Shown one piece after another: positions 28,622-37,434 of a stretch of 64,000 nucleotides of DNA. The position numbers were made by a program, and so were the translations under genes. Numbering within the stretch: position 1 is the first letter of the stretch; the number at the start of each line of letters is the position of its first letter. The stretch lies in the NCBI RefSeq assembly GCF_030412785.1, contig NZ_CP125295.1, positions 1,426,001-1,490,000 on the forward strand, in the 5' to 3' direction. Origin of the DNA: Paraburkholderia sabiae. GTDB lineage: Bacteria > Pseudomonadota > Gammaproteobacteria > Burkholderiales > Burkholderiaceae. The notes below the pieces were generated by a model. It had not been told where the DNA came from. It saw only the letters and a program-made list of their open reading frames with translations, and searched no databases.

Positions 28622-30205
28622 ATGCATGACAAGATCCTGATCCTCGACTTCGGTTCGCAAGTCACCCAACTGATCGCACGACGCATCCGCGAAGCGCACG
28701 TGCTGTCGGAAATCCATCCGCACGACGTCAGCGACGAATTCATCCGCGAATTCAAGCCGACGGGCATCATCCTGTCGGGCGGCCCGAATTCCGTGACCGA
28801 GACGGACACGCCGCGCGCGCCGCAAGCGGTGTTCGAAGCGGGCGTGCCCGTGCTCGGCATCTGCTACGGCATGCAGACGATGGCCGAGCAGCTCGGCGGC
28901 AAGGTCGACAGCGGCCATCTGCGCGAATTCGGCTACGCGGAAGTGCGCGCGCGCAATCACACGAGCTTCCTCGACGGCATTCAGGACTTCGCGACGCCCG
29001 AAGGTCACGGCATGCTGAAGGTCTGGATGAGCCACGGCGACAAGGTGCTCGAAATGCCGGCGGGCTTCCAGCTGATGGCATCGACGGAATCGTGCCCGAT
29101 CGCCGCGATGGCCGACGAAGCGCGTCACTTCTACGGCCTGCAATGGCACCCGGAAGTCACGCACACGGTGCAGGGCCGCGCGATGCTCGAACGCTTCGTG
29201 CTGAAAATCTGCGGCGCGAAGCCCGACTGGGAAATGGGCAACTACATCGACGAAGCCGTCGAAAACATTCGCAAGCAGGTCGGCGACGAGCACGTGATTC
29301 TCGGCCTGTCGGGCGGCGTGGATTCGTCGGTGGCGGCGGCGCTGCTGCATCGCGCGATCGGCGACCAGCTGACCTGCGTGTTCGTCGATCACGGTCTGCT
29401 GCGTCTGAACGAAGCCGAGCAGGTGATGTCGATGTTCGCCGACAACCTCGGCGTCAAGGTGATCCACGTCGACGCGAGCGAAGCGTTCATGTCGAAGCTC
29501 AAGGGCGTGACGGATCCCGAAGCGAAGCGCAAGATCATCGGCGCGGAGTTCGTCGAAGTGTTCCAGACGGAAGCGGGCAAGCTGACGGACGCGAAGTGGC
29601 TCGCGCAAGGCACGATCTATCCGGACGTGATCGAATCGGCGGGCAAGGGCAAGAAGGCCGCGCACACGATCAAGAGCCATCACAACGTCGGCGGTCTGCC
29701 GGAAACGCTGAACTTGAAGCTGCTCGAACCGCTGCGCGAACTCTTCAAGGACGAAGTGCGCGAACTGGGCGTGAAGCTGGGCCTGCCGCCTTCGATGGTG
29801 TATCGCCATCCGTTCCCGGGCCCGGGCCTCGGCGTGCGGATTCTCGGCGAAGTGAAGCGCGAATACGCCGATCTGCTGCGCCGCGCGGATGCCATCTTTA
29901 TCGAATCGCTGCGCACGTTCATCGACAAGGAAACGGGCAAGTCGTGGTACGACCTGACGAGCCAGGCGTTCGCGGTGTTCCTGCCGGTGAAGAGCGTCGG
30001 TGTGATGGGCGATGGCCGCACGTATGAATACGTCGTCGCGCTGCGCGCTGTGCAGACGCTCGACTTCATGACGGCGCACTGGGCGCATCTGCCGCACGAT
30101 CTGCTCGGCCATGTGTCGAACCGGATTATTAATGAGGTGCGCGGGATCAATCGCGTGGTGTATGACATCTCGGGCAAGCCGCCTGCGACGATTGAGTGGG
30201 AGTAA
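28622..30205 (+). CDS. guaA: GMP synthase (glutamine-hydrolysing)
   Basis: Amidates XMP to GMP using glutamine and ATP. The 527-aa protein has the class I amidotransferase domain (nucleophile C81 in GICYGMQ; His and Glu in WHPEVTHT), the PP-loop ATP pyrophosphatase motif LSGGVDSS, and the C-terminal dimerisation domain ending with PPATIEWE. The reading frame is intact through the stop, yet the island begins directly after it, so the element evidently restores or spares the guaA 3' end on insertion. Confidence 0.97.
   Translation: MHDKILILDFGSQVTQLIARRIREAHVLSEIHPHDVSDEFIREFKPTGIILSGGPNSVTETDTPRAPQAVFEAGVPVLGICYGMQTMAEQLGGKVDSGHLREFGYAEVRARNHTSFLDGIQDFATPEGHGMLKVWMSHGDKVLEMPAGFQLMASTESCPIAAMADEARHFYGLQWHPEVTHTVQGRAMLERFVLKICGAKPDWEMGNYIDEAVENIRKQVGDEHVILGLSGGVDSSVAAALLHRAIGDQLTCVFVDHGLLRLNEAEQVMSMFADNLGVKVIHVDASEAFMSKLKGVTDPEAKRKIIGAEFVEVFQTEAGKLTDAKWLAQGTIYPDVIESAGKGKKAAHTIKSHHNVGGLPETLNLKLLEPLRELFKDEVRELGVKLGLPPSMVYRHPFPGPGLGVRILGEVKREYADLLRRADAIFIESLRTFIDKETGKSWYDLTSQAFAVFLPVKSVGVMGDGRTYEYVVALRAVQTLDFMTAHWAHLPHDLLGHVSNRIINEVRGINRVVYDISGKPPATIEWE
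30187..30205 (+). other. Probable chromosomal attachment site (attL) at the 3' end of guaA
   Basis: The last codons of guaA are the only conserved chromosomal sequence next to the integrase and its regulatory repeats. The guaA 3' end is a known integration target for tyrosine-recombinase islands. I found no second copy in the window, so the matching attR must lie beyond 64000. Exact core limits cannot be set. Confidence 0.5.
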
Positions 30206-30213
30206 TTTAGGAT

Positions 30214-30235
30214 CCTCTGCAGTGGTCTGCAGAGG
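30214..30235. other. Perfect hairpin just after guaA
   Basis: CCTCTGCAG (30214-30222) and CTGCAGAGG (30227-30235) form a 9-bp stem around TGGT, nine bases after the guaA stop. No U tract follows. It may act as a terminator-like 3' stabiliser or be part of the recombination site. Confidence 0.6.
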
Positions 30236-30368
30236 TCCGTCGATTCCCCGATTTCCCATACAAGATCAAGGGTTTATCGACTATTTTGGTCCGCTGCCGT
30301 CCGTCGGCAGCGTTACGTCGCCGACGGCATGAGCGACGGTATAGCATCTTTCTCTGCAGACGATCCAT

Positions 30369-30401
30369 TTTGATACCGTCACGGCGCGTGACGGTATCAA
30401 A
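30369..30401. promoter_or_regulatory. 33-bp palindrome upstream of the integrase
   Basis: TTTGATACCGTCACG (30369-30383) and CGTGACGGTATCAAA (30387-30401) are perfect inverted copies around GCG. Further ACGGTAT copies lie at 30335-30341 and 30404-30410. Placement 27-60 bp before the integrase start suggests a binding site for a regulator or arm-type site for recombination proteins. Confidence 0.7.
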
Positions 30402-30427
30402 CACGGTATCAGTTCACGGAGTATTGC

Positions 30428-31744
30428 ATGCTTACGGACCTCGAATTGCGGGCGCTCAAGCCAACTGGCAGGATATACAAGGTCGCTGACCAGCGCGGCC
30501 TGTACGTGGCTGTTACCTCGTCCGGAGCGGTGAGTTTCCGCTTCGACTATCGTCTGAATGGTCGCCGGGAGACCCTGGTCATTGGCCGCTACGATCCCGG
30601 GCTGCCAGCACGCGGCGCACGCGCTGCCGACGAACTTTCCTTTGGCATGTCGATGCGTCTTGCGGAAGCGAGGCTGCTCCTTGAACGAGCGCGTCGGGAA
30701 GTTGAACAGGGCATCAGTCCGTCGAGAAGCAAGGTTGAAAAGCGTGTGGAAGCGGCCGAAGCGATGACGTTCGGGAAGTGGGCCGAGAAATACTTCGCGG
30801 AAGCCACGCTCGCGGCGTCGACCCGCGCGATGAGGAAGTCCGTCTACGACCGGAATCTTGCAACGGAGTTCGGGCGGCTGAAGCTCGAAGAGATCACACC
30901 TTCAAGACTCCTGATGAGGTGTGAGAAGATCAAGGAGCGGGGCGCGGCTGCACCTGCCGTTCAGGCACGCGACATCGTCCTCCAGGTCTATCGTTTTGTG
31001 CAGGCAAGAGGGCTGAAGGTAGCCAATCCTGCAGAAGACATACGGCCCTCTGCCATCGCTACTTTCAAACCGCGAGACCGGGCACTGACACCCGGGGAAA
31101 TCCACGTGTTTTTCAAAGGGTTGGAGCGGACAGCCACCTTGCCAACGTTGCGTCTGGCCATCAAGTTCATGTTGCTGACAATGGTGCGCAAGTCAGAATT
31201 TATTCTCGCCAACTGGAGCGAGGTAGATTTTAATACAGCGGTCTGGACTATCCCGAAAGACCGCATGAAGGCAGGGCGTGCGCACAACGTCTATCTGAGC
31301 CAGCAAGCTCTGGACATACTGGTCACCTTCAAGACTTGCTTTGGCGCGAGTGCGTTTTTGCATCCCGGCCGATATGAGACTGAATTACCGATAAGTGCCG
31401 CCACCCTAAATCGTGTGATCGACAGTACGGTCAAACTGGTCCGTGAGAGCGGGGAGCCAGACTTCGAATCCTTCTCGGTGCATGACCTGCGAAGAACGGC
31501 GAGCACGCAACTGCATGAGGCCGGGTTCAACAGCGACTGGATAGAGAAATGTCTGGCGCACGAACAGCGTGGGGTACGCGCGGTGTACAACAAGGCTGAA
31601 TATGCCGAGCAGCGAAGGACGATGCTACAGACTTGGGCTGATATGCTTGAGGGGTGGATAGCGAAGAACCCCGAAACTGATAGCGCCGCTAAGGTATCCC
31701 TACCAAAAGCGCTCCAAAACGGGAGCTTGGAGCGACAATACTAA
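30428..31744 (+). CDS. P4-type tyrosine recombinase/integrase
   Basis: Site-specific recombinase expected to integrate and excise the island at guaA. The 438-aa protein has the DUF4102-like N-terminal arm-binding domain (LTDLELRALKPTGRIYKVADQRGLYV), a core-binding domain (about 110-200) and the catalytic domain with R254 (TMVRKSE), the PKDRMKAGR segment, H352 and R355 (VHDLRRTAS), H378 (LAHEQ) and nucleophile Y387 (AVYNKAEY). All catalytic residues are present, so it is probably active. It is the first gene of the island. Confidence 0.93.
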   Translation: MLTDLELRALKPTGRIYKVADQRGLYVAVTSSGAVSFRFDYRLNGRRETLVIGRYDPGLPARGARAADELSFGMSMRLAEARLLLERARREVEQGISPSRSKVEKRVEAAEAMTFGKWAEKYFAEATLAASTRAMRKSVYDRNLATEFGRLKLEEITPSRLLMRCEKIKERGAAAPAVQARDIVLQVYRFVQARGLKVANPAEDIRPSAIATFKPRDRALTPGEIHVFFKGLERTATLPTLRLAIKFMLLTMVRKSEFILANWSEVDFNTAVWTIPKDRMKAGRAHNVYLSQQALDILVTFKTCFGASAFLHPGRYETELPISAATLNRVIDSTVKLVRESGEPDFESFSVHDLRRTASTQLHEAGFNSDWIEKCLAHEQRGVRAVYNKAEYAEQRRTMLQTWADMLEGWIAKNPETDSAAKVSLPKALQNGSLERQY

Positions 31745-31913
31745 TCGAGAATTTTTGATTTGCTTTGTGGTCTTCAGCGCATCTCGACACATACCCCCTC
31801 TGCCGATTGGGATGGACTTTGCTCCCACGTTTTCCCAATACGACGGATGGCACTCGCGGGACCAGCGGAGGAATTTTTCACTCGAACAAGCTAATTCGCA
31901 CATGCTGTGCGGC

Positions 31914-33383
31914 CTAATGTGAATAACATTGCTGGATGCAAGTGGTCAATTCATCCAGCGCAGCCGACAGATCGCTCAGATCCATATGGGCGTATCCAAG
32001 CAAAAAACCATTCGACTCTTCCATAGCTGAACTTGCAAATTCCCGCACTTCGTTGAAGACGATGCCGCGTAAATTCAAGGCCTTTCGCAATTCGAGATCG
32101 AATGCCCGCTCACGGCCGGCCACAACAACGTGCAACCCCCCTTCATCGCCTCTCAATTCGATTTCGCTGACGTATTCGGCCAAGCGTCCGCGGACCAAGT
32201 CGCGCATCGCGCCATAGTGGCGTCGTACTCTGCGCAGATGCTTGTCGAGCTCTCCTGAGACCAAGAGGGTCTCGATAATTTTCTGGACCGGCCAGGAGAC
32301 ATGGACACGTTCGCGTTCGATGTGTGCGGCCAGGGCGGTTGCTGCAGCCTTTGGCGCTGCGATAAAGCCGAGCCGCAGGGAGGGGCTGACTGCTTTCGCA
32401 AACGTGCTCAGGAGTAGCGTATTTTCTGGTGCGCTCGCAAACAACGGCGGATAACGCGTGCCTGCGTAATGGAATTCGCAGTCGTACTCGTTCTCGACAA
32501 TCATTGTCCCGTGTGTGCGAGCTAGGTCAATGAGCGAACGACGCCGAGGTCCGGACAGACGACCGCCAAGCGGGTATTGGTGCGCTGGCGTTACGTGTAC
32601 CAACGCTGGAGTTGTCGGCGACTCAATGATCCGTTCAACCAACATTCCTTCGTCATCGACGGGCACGTGGTGCAGCGTCGCTCCTGAGCGCGCGAATGCC
32701 CAGTTGGCCCCTAGATATCCAGGGTCTTCGACCGCACACATGTCGCCATCGCGCAAGAATGTGCGCGATACGAGATGTAGTGCTTGCCCAGTTCCGTGGG
32801 TAACGACAATCTGATTGGGATCGACCGACACCGAACGATGTTCATGCAGCCAGTGCGCAATGGTATGGCGTAATCCTGGTTCTCCGCGTGGGTCGCCATA
32901 TCCTGCCGGTGGAAGATGCCGCCCGGCTTCGCGGCACGCGTTGCGCCATGCCTCCAACGGCAGTGCCCGCACATTGACCTGTCCAAGACGCCAGTCGAAT
33001 GCGGCGACCGGTTGCGGCGGCGCATCGTTGTTCTCATTATCGATACGTCGCAAAACAGACGATTGCCCGATGACTTCCTCTCGACGGGGAGCGGTAAAAC
33101 CTCTGCTCGCGGCCACGAAGGTCCCACTTCGGCCGCGTCCTTCCAGGACGCCATCGGCAATCAATTCGTCATAAGCCTCTACTACGCAATTACGCGCGAT
33201 ACCCAGTTGCTGCGCTAGGTCGCGTGTCGGTGGCAGGCGAGTTCCGCATGGCAGGACCGCGTTGTCGATCCGTTCCCGTAATTGTCTGATGATTTGACGG
33301 AACACCGGTCCGCTTGCATACCGGTCGATCTCAAGGTCGACTAAAGCAGGATGGGATTGTTTCGATACGGCTGAGCGGACCAT
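31914..33383 (-). CDS. MocR/PdxR-type regulator (GntR HTH fused to aminotransferase-like domain)
   Basis: Transcription factor with an N-terminal winged-helix GntR domain (about residues 12-85, including RLPPTRDLAQQLGIARNCVVEAYDEL) and a C-terminal fold type I aminotransferase domain. The PLP-lysine motif is present as STFAKAVSPSLRLGF. The product is 489 aa from ATG 33383; a GTG two codons upstream (33389) is possible. It is divergent from the sugar-acid operon at 33471, with an inverted repeat between, so it most likely controls that operon in response to PLP or an amino compound. Confidence 0.88.
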   Translation of the reverse strand: MVRSAVSKQSHPALVDLEIDRYASGPVFRQIIRQLRERIDNAVLPCGTRLPPTRDLAQQLGIARNCVVEAYDELIADGVLEGRGRSGTFVAASRGFTAPRREEVIGQSSVLRRIDNENNDAPPQPVAAFDWRLGQVNVRALPLEAWRNACREAGRHLPPAGYGDPRGEPGLRHTIAHWLHEHRSVSVDPNQIVVTHGTGQALHLVSRTFLRDGDMCAVEDPGYLGANWAFARSGATLHHVPVDDEGMLVERIIESPTTPALVHVTPAHQYPLGGRLSGPRRRSLIDLARTHGTMIVENEYDCEFHYAGTRYPPLFASAPENTLLLSTFAKAVSPSLRLGFIAAPKAAATALAAHIERERVHVSWPVQKIIETLLVSGELDKHLRRVRRHYGAMRDLVRGRLAEYVSEIELRGDEGGLHVVVAGRERAFDLELRKALNLRGIVFNEVREFASSAMEESNGFLLGYAHMDLSDLSAALDELTTCIQQCYSH

Positions 33384-33403
33384 AGACACCGTGAAATTCC
33401 ATT

Positions 33404-33455
33404 TTTTTGGTTCTTAAAAAATACATGAAAAACGTCAAAATTCAAGAACCAAAAA
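33404..33455. promoter_or_regulatory. Widely spaced inverted repeat, candidate MocR operator
   Basis: TTTTTGGTTCTT (33404-33415) and AAGAACCAAAAA (33444-33455) are perfect 12-bp inverted copies 40 bases apart centre to centre, about four helical turns, in the gap between regulator and operon. MocR proteins typically bind two separated half-sites. Confidence 0.6.
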
Positions 33456-33470
33456 CAGCGCGGAACTTCC

Positions 33471-34562
33471 ATGCGTATTCGCATCATCACTGACGACTTC
33501 ACGAGTGCCCTCGACGGCACTGCCTGTTTTGCCGAGCGCGGTTGGAATACGGCTGCGCTACTGCGGCCGGAAGATACAGAAAATGTTACGGCGACCGCAG
33601 TCGTCAGCCTAGACACGGACACGCGCGAACGCGTCGCTGCTGGCGACCCGGTAGCAGATGCCGCGCGTGCCTGGTGCCATGCTGATGTGCTCGTGCTGCA
33701 GTTCGACTCGACGTTGCGTGGGCACGTCGCCAAAGACTGTGTGAGCGCCCGCGCCGCATCTGGCCGCCGCAAGTTGCTGATCGCGCCGGCTTTCCCGTCG
33801 GCCGGACGGACGACGGAGGCTGGCCGTGTACTTGTCGACGGCGTTCCCGTACATAAAACCGCATTCGGGCGAGACCCGACCTTGCCGGTTCTGGAGTCCA
33901 GCGTGCCTGCGTTGTTTCTCGCGCAGGGTTTGCCGGTTGTCATCGCACGAGACGCAGCGCAAGCGAAAGTCCTGCTCGAAGAGCACGACGCCGTTGTGAT
34001 GGATACGCGTGCCGAGGATGATCTCGATGCATTGGTCGGCTTGTTCGCCGGCTCACGAGACTTGCTGCTCGCCGGTTCCACGGGATTGCTGCGCGCGCTC
34101 GCCCGCGCGCTGTCGCAGCCCGAACCGATTCCTCAACTTGCGGCCTTGTCCTGCGATGCGCCTTGGCTGGTTGTCGGCAGCCTCAATCCGAGTTCGCGTC
34201 GCCAACTGAACGTGGCACGCGAGAGCCGCCGGATCAACGTGCTGGCTACCGGGAGTGATCGCCTGCCCGGCGCTGCTTTAGCCGAAGCGGCACTGCGCGA
34301 CCTGGTGACGCAGGTCACCAACCTCATAGCCAGCGGAGCATGCGACGGCCTTGTCGTAACGGGTGGTGAAACAGCCAGACGCATCGTCGACTCACTGCCC
34401 GCCGTATCGCTGCGCGTACATCGCGAAATCCTGCCAGGCGTGCCGCTTGTCGAGGTTCGCAGCTCGAAAGGCAGCTTCCCGATGATTACGAAGGCCGGTG
34501 GTTTTGGCGGCGACGACGCGCTGCTCATCTGCCTCGACGCATTGACTGGAGCAAGAGTATGA
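33471..34562 (+). CDS. Four-carbon acid sugar kinase family protein (DUF1537)
   Basis: Predicted ATP-dependent kinase of the OtnK/DtnK/LtnK family, which phosphorylates D-threonate, D-erythronate, 3-oxo-tetronates and related acids. The 363-aa protein shows the N-terminal motif TDDFTSALDG (normally ADDxTGAxD), the FDSTLRGH substrate segment and the C-terminal nucleotide motifs VVTGGETA and TKAGGFGGDDAL. It overlaps the following PdxA-like gene by four bases, the well-known kinase-dehydrogenase pairing for C4 acid catabolism. Exact substrate is unknown. Confidence 0.85.
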   Translation: MRIRIITDDFTSALDGTACFAERGWNTAALLRPEDTENVTATAVVSLDTDTRERVAAGDPVADAARAWCHADVLVLQFDSTLRGHVAKDCVSARAASGRRKLLIAPAFPSAGRTTEAGRVLVDGVPVHKTAFGRDPTLPVLESSVPALFLAQGLPVVIARDAAQAKVLLEEHDAVVMDTRAEDDLDALVGLFAGSRDLLLAGSTGLLRALARALSQPEPIPQLAALSCDAPWLVVGSLNPSSRRQLNVARESRRINVLATGSDRLPGAALAEAALRDLVTQVTNLIASGACDGLVVTGGETARRIVDSLPAVSLRVHREILPGVPLVEVRSSKGSFPMITKAGGFGGDDALLICLDALTGARV

Positions 34563-35560
34563 AACAGAAACTGATCGCCGTGACGACGGGCGACGCGGCC
34601 GGCATTGGGCCCGAAATCGTCGTCAAGACATTCTCGAACGCCGCGTTTATCGCCGACTATCCGTCATTCGCCGTCGGCGATGCCGGAGTGCTGCGGCGCG
34701 CGGCGGCCGCGCTCGGTTTGCCACTCAAAGTCCGCGAGACGGATTCGGTTTCGGGCATCGCGCTGCGCCCGGGGACGCTCGACGTGCTGCGCGTGCCGGG
34801 TGCCGAGCCGTTGCCTGCCGACCTGCCGCTGGGTGTAATCAATGCACTGGCCGGCGAAGCGGCATTTGGTGCTATCCGCACGGCGATTGATCTAGCGATG
34901 AAGCGCGAGATAGCAGGCATCTGCACCGCACCGATTCACAAGGAGGCGCTTGCTGCTGCCTCCGTTCCTTATCCGGGTCACACGGAGATGCTCGCGGATC
35001 TTTCCGGCACGCGAGACTACGCGATGATGCTCGTGAACCCTACGTTACGCACGATTCTTGTGACAGTTCACTGCTCAATGCGCGACGCGATTTCAAAGCT
35101 GTCCGTCGAGACCGAATTGCGCATCATCCGACTCGCGCATCGTGCGATGACGGAACTCGGCATCGAGAACCCGCGTGTTGCCGTGGCGGGCCTGAATCCT
35201 CATGCCGGCGAGGGTGGTCTGTTTGGTCGGGAGGACCTCGACATCGTCGCGCCGGCCATCCAGCGCGCCCAGGCGGAAGGCATCGATGCAAGCGGCCCGT
35301 GGCCAGGCGACACGGTGTTCATGAACGCGCGCCGCGGCCGCTTCGACATCGTGGTGGCGCAGTACCACGACCAGGGGCTCATTCCGGTCAAGCTGGCCGG
35401 CGTCGAGGACGGCGTGAACATCACTGTCGGCCTGCCTTTCGTGCGAACGAGCCCGGACCACGGCACGGCGTTCGATATCGCTGGCAAAGGTATTGCCGAC
35501 CCGGCCAGTTTGCAGGTCGCATTGCAAACAGCCCATCAATTCGCCCGTTCCCGGGTGTGA
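34559..35560 (+). CDS. PdxA-like 4-phosphate dehydrogenase (PdxA2 type)
   Basis: NAD-dependent oxidative decarboxylase related to 4-hydroxythreonine-4-phosphate dehydrogenase. Metal-ligand histidines H171 (TVHCSM), H215 (NPHAGEGG) and H270 (QYHDQGLIP) and the substrate segment PGHTEML are present in the 333-aa protein. When coupled to a DUF1537 kinase, such enzymes convert D-threonate or D-erythronate 4-phosphate to dihydroxyacetone phosphate and CO2, rather than serving vitamin B6 synthesis. That catabolic role is favoured here by the four-base overlap with the kinase gene. Confidence 0.85.
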   Translation: MKQKLIAVTTGDAAGIGPEIVVKTFSNAAFIADYPSFAVGDAGVLRRAAAALGLPLKVRETDSVSGIALRPGTLDVLRVPGAEPLPADLPLGVINALAGEAAFGAIRTAIDLAMKREIAGICTAPIHKEALAAASVPYPGHTEMLADLSGTRDYAMMLVNPTLRTILVTVHCSMRDAISKLSVETELRIIRLAHRAMTELGIENPRVAVAGLNPHAGEGGLFGREDLDIVAPAIQRAQAEGIDASGPWPGDTVFMNARRGRFDIVVAQYHDQGLIPVKLAGVEDGVNITVGLPFVRTSPDHGTAFDIAGKGIADPASLQVALQTAHQFARSRV

Positions 35561-35587
35561 GCCATTTATATTTTCAAGGAGTCTAAC

Positions 35588-36268
35588 GTGTCCTCCCATT
35601 TCATTCTGATGCTGACGGAGAACGATGCTACCGTCCCCGATGCACTGGCAGTCTACGACAGCCTGCGTGACAGCCTTGTTCACTTTGTCGGCTTCAAGGA
35701 TATCGGTCTGCCGGTCGCGTCGCTCAAGCAACTGGCTCAACGCATCCGGGCCGACGGTCGCAAGGTGATGCTCGAAGTCGTCGCGACGAGCCGTCAAAGC
35801 GAACTCGAATCGATCCAGGCTGCGCTCGACATCGGCGTTGACTATCTGCTAGGTGGACGCCACGTCGAAGACGCGCTCACCATGCTCAAAGGTTCGTCGA
35901 TCCAGTATTTCCCGTTTGCCGGCCGCACGGTCGGACACCCGACGGTACTCGAGGGTACGATGGACGAGATCGTCGAGGATGCTCGCCGCATCGCGGCCAT
36001 GCCTGGTGTGCACGGTCTCGATCTACTCGCATACCGCTTCGCGGGTGAAGGCGATCCGGCCGAACTGACACGGCGCGTCACCGAAGCCGTGCCGGTCCCC
36101 GTCATCGCGGCTGGCAGCATCGACGGCGAAGTGCGCGTCAAGGCTATGATTGACGCGAGGACCTGGGGTTTCACTGTCGGCAGCGCATTGTTTCAGGGTA
36201 CGTTCGTCAAGCGCCTCCTGCCGGCGCAGATCGACACCATTTTCCAGATCGAAGGAGTGACGGCATGA
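35588..36268 (+). CDS. TIM-barrel protein with phosphate-binding loops, unknown function
   Basis: The 226-aa protein looks like a ribulose-phosphate-binding barrel of the HisA/HisF/indole-glycerol-phosphate type: HFVGFKDIGLP near residue 33, VMLEVVAT, DYLLGGRH, and the C-terminal AAGSIDGEVRV and FTVGSALFQGTF loops that usually hold a phosphate group. No specific reaction can be assigned. Its position between a PdxA-like enzyme and a cupin suggests it acts on a phosphorylated intermediate of the same pathway. It overlaps the cupin gene by four bases. Confidence 0.6.
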   Translation: MSSHFILMLTENDATVPDALAVYDSLRDSLVHFVGFKDIGLPVASLKQLAQRIRADGRKVMLEVVATSRQSELESIQAALDIGVDYLLGGRHVEDALTMLKGSSIQYFPFAGRTVGHPTVLEGTMDEIVEDARRIAAMPGVHGLDLLAYRFAGEGDPAELTRRVTEAVPVPVIAAGSIDGEVRVKAMIDARTWGFTVGSALFQGTFVKRLLPAQIDTIFQIEGVTA

Positions 36269-36642
36269 AGCTCAACAAGGTTAATGTTACGGCAGCATTC
36301 TCGGCTTTCAGCGAATACTGGTCGCCCAGGATCGGTGGCGACATCAATGATTCACAGATTAAGTTCGCGAAATTCAGCGGGACGTTCAACTGGCATCATC
36401 ACGATCACGAGGACGAGCTGTTCTTCGTGGTAAAGGGCACGCTGCGCATGAAGCTGCATGCGGAAAATGGCGGCGATATTCTGATCGAAGAGGGTGAATA
36501 CCTGATCGTGCCGAAGGGTACCGAGCACTGCCCGGAAGCCGTGACGGACGAAGTGCATTGCCTGTTGCTCGAGCCGAAGACGACGGTCAATACCGGCAAT
36601 GTCGTCAACGAGCGCACGCGCACGAACCTCGAGCGGATCTGA
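36265..36642 (+). CDS. Single-domain cupin
   Basis: Small metal-binding beta barrel of 125 aa. The first cupin motif is present as WHHHDHEDELFFVVKG, with H44, H46, E51 and G58 spaced as required, and the second as PKGTEHCPEA with its histidine. Such proteins act as isomerases, dioxygenases, or lyases. It is translationally coupled to the TIM-barrel gene before it and lies five bases from the cyclase-family gene after it, so it belongs to the same pathway. Confidence 0.85.
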   Translation: MKLNKVNVTAAFSAFSEYWSPRIGGDINDSQIKFAKFSGTFNWHHHDHEDELFFVVKGTLRMKLHAENGGDILIEEGEYLIVPKGTEHCPEAVTDEVHCLLLEPKTTVNTGNVVNERTRTNLERI

Positions 36643-36647
36643 AGCGG

Positions 36648-37403
36648 ATGGCGCTCGACCTCTGGGCACTCCTGGGGCAGTTGCATGAGTGCAGGTTCGT
36701 GGACCTGACCCACGCGTTCGACGCGTCGATTCCGCACTCGCCGTTCTTCGAGCCTGAGACGCGTACGGTCCTGTACGACCACGCGCCGGCGCGTGGTTCG
36801 ATGGGGCAGGGGTTTCTTGCGCATCGCTACAGCTTTGTCGGCCAGTGGGGCACGCATGTCGATCCGGGCGCGCACTTCGTGGCGGGCCGCCGGTTTCTCG
36901 ACGAGATACCGGTGAGCGAGATGATCCTGCCACTGGTCGTCATCGACATCCGCGAGCAGGTAATCGCCAATGCGGACTATCGTTTGTCGACCGACGACAT
37001 ACTGCGTTGGGAAGCGCGCAATGGTCCGATACCACGCGGCGCGTTTGTCGCCAAGCATAGCGGCTGGGCGTCTCGCTGGCCGGATCGCGAGAAAATGTCG
37101 AATCGCGACCCTGAAGGTGTGGCACATTTCCCCGGCTGGACGCTCGAAGCGCTGCGTTGCATCTTCGAGGAACGTGGTGCGACGGCTTGCGGGCATGAGA
37201 CGCTGGACACCGACGGCGGTCTCGCGATCAGTCGCGGTGATGGCTCGCTCGAACGCTATGTGCTCGACCAGGATCGTTGGCAGATCGAGTTGCTGGCCAA
37301 TCTCGATGCGATGCCCGAAGCGGGGGCGCTTATCGTCGCGACTTGGCCAAAGCCGAAGCGTGGTTCCGGATTTCCGGCGCGTGTTTTTGCGATTGTGCCG
37401 TAA
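36648..37403 (+). CDS. Cyclase/kynurenine-formamidase-fold hydrolase
   Basis: Metal-dependent amidohydrolase-like protein of 251 aa (PF04199 type). The diagnostic metal motif HxDxxxH is present as GTHVDPGAHF (H70, D72, H76), along with a later GHETLDTDGG segment. Members hydrolyse N-formylkynurenine, isatin, or lactone/amide rings. The start at 36648 lies five bases after the cupin stop; the longer frame from 36558 is a shadow of the cupin. It is the last gene of the MocR-linked operon. Confidence 0.8.
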   Translation: MALDLWALLGQLHECRFVDLTHAFDASIPHSPFFEPETRTVLYDHAPARGSMGQGFLAHRYSFVGQWGTHVDPGAHFVAGRRFLDEIPVSEMILPLVVIDIREQVIANADYRLSTDDILRWEARNGPIPRGAFVAKHSGWASRWPDREKMSNRDPEGVAHFPGWTLEALRCIFEERGATACGHETLDTDGGLAISRGDGSLERYVLDQDRWQIELLANLDAMPEAGALIVATWPKPKRGSGFPARVFAIVP

Positions 37404-37434
37404 CCGTAATACGTTGCCCTCTATCGGCGCGTTC

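Noticed and set aside
28511..30259. 582-codon open frame opposite guaA
   Set aside because: Antisense shadow; guaA has complete catalytic motifs.
30206..30427. Search for a tRNA gene as the island's insertion target
   Set aside because: No cloverleaf-forming sequence is evident; the integrase directly follows guaA instead.
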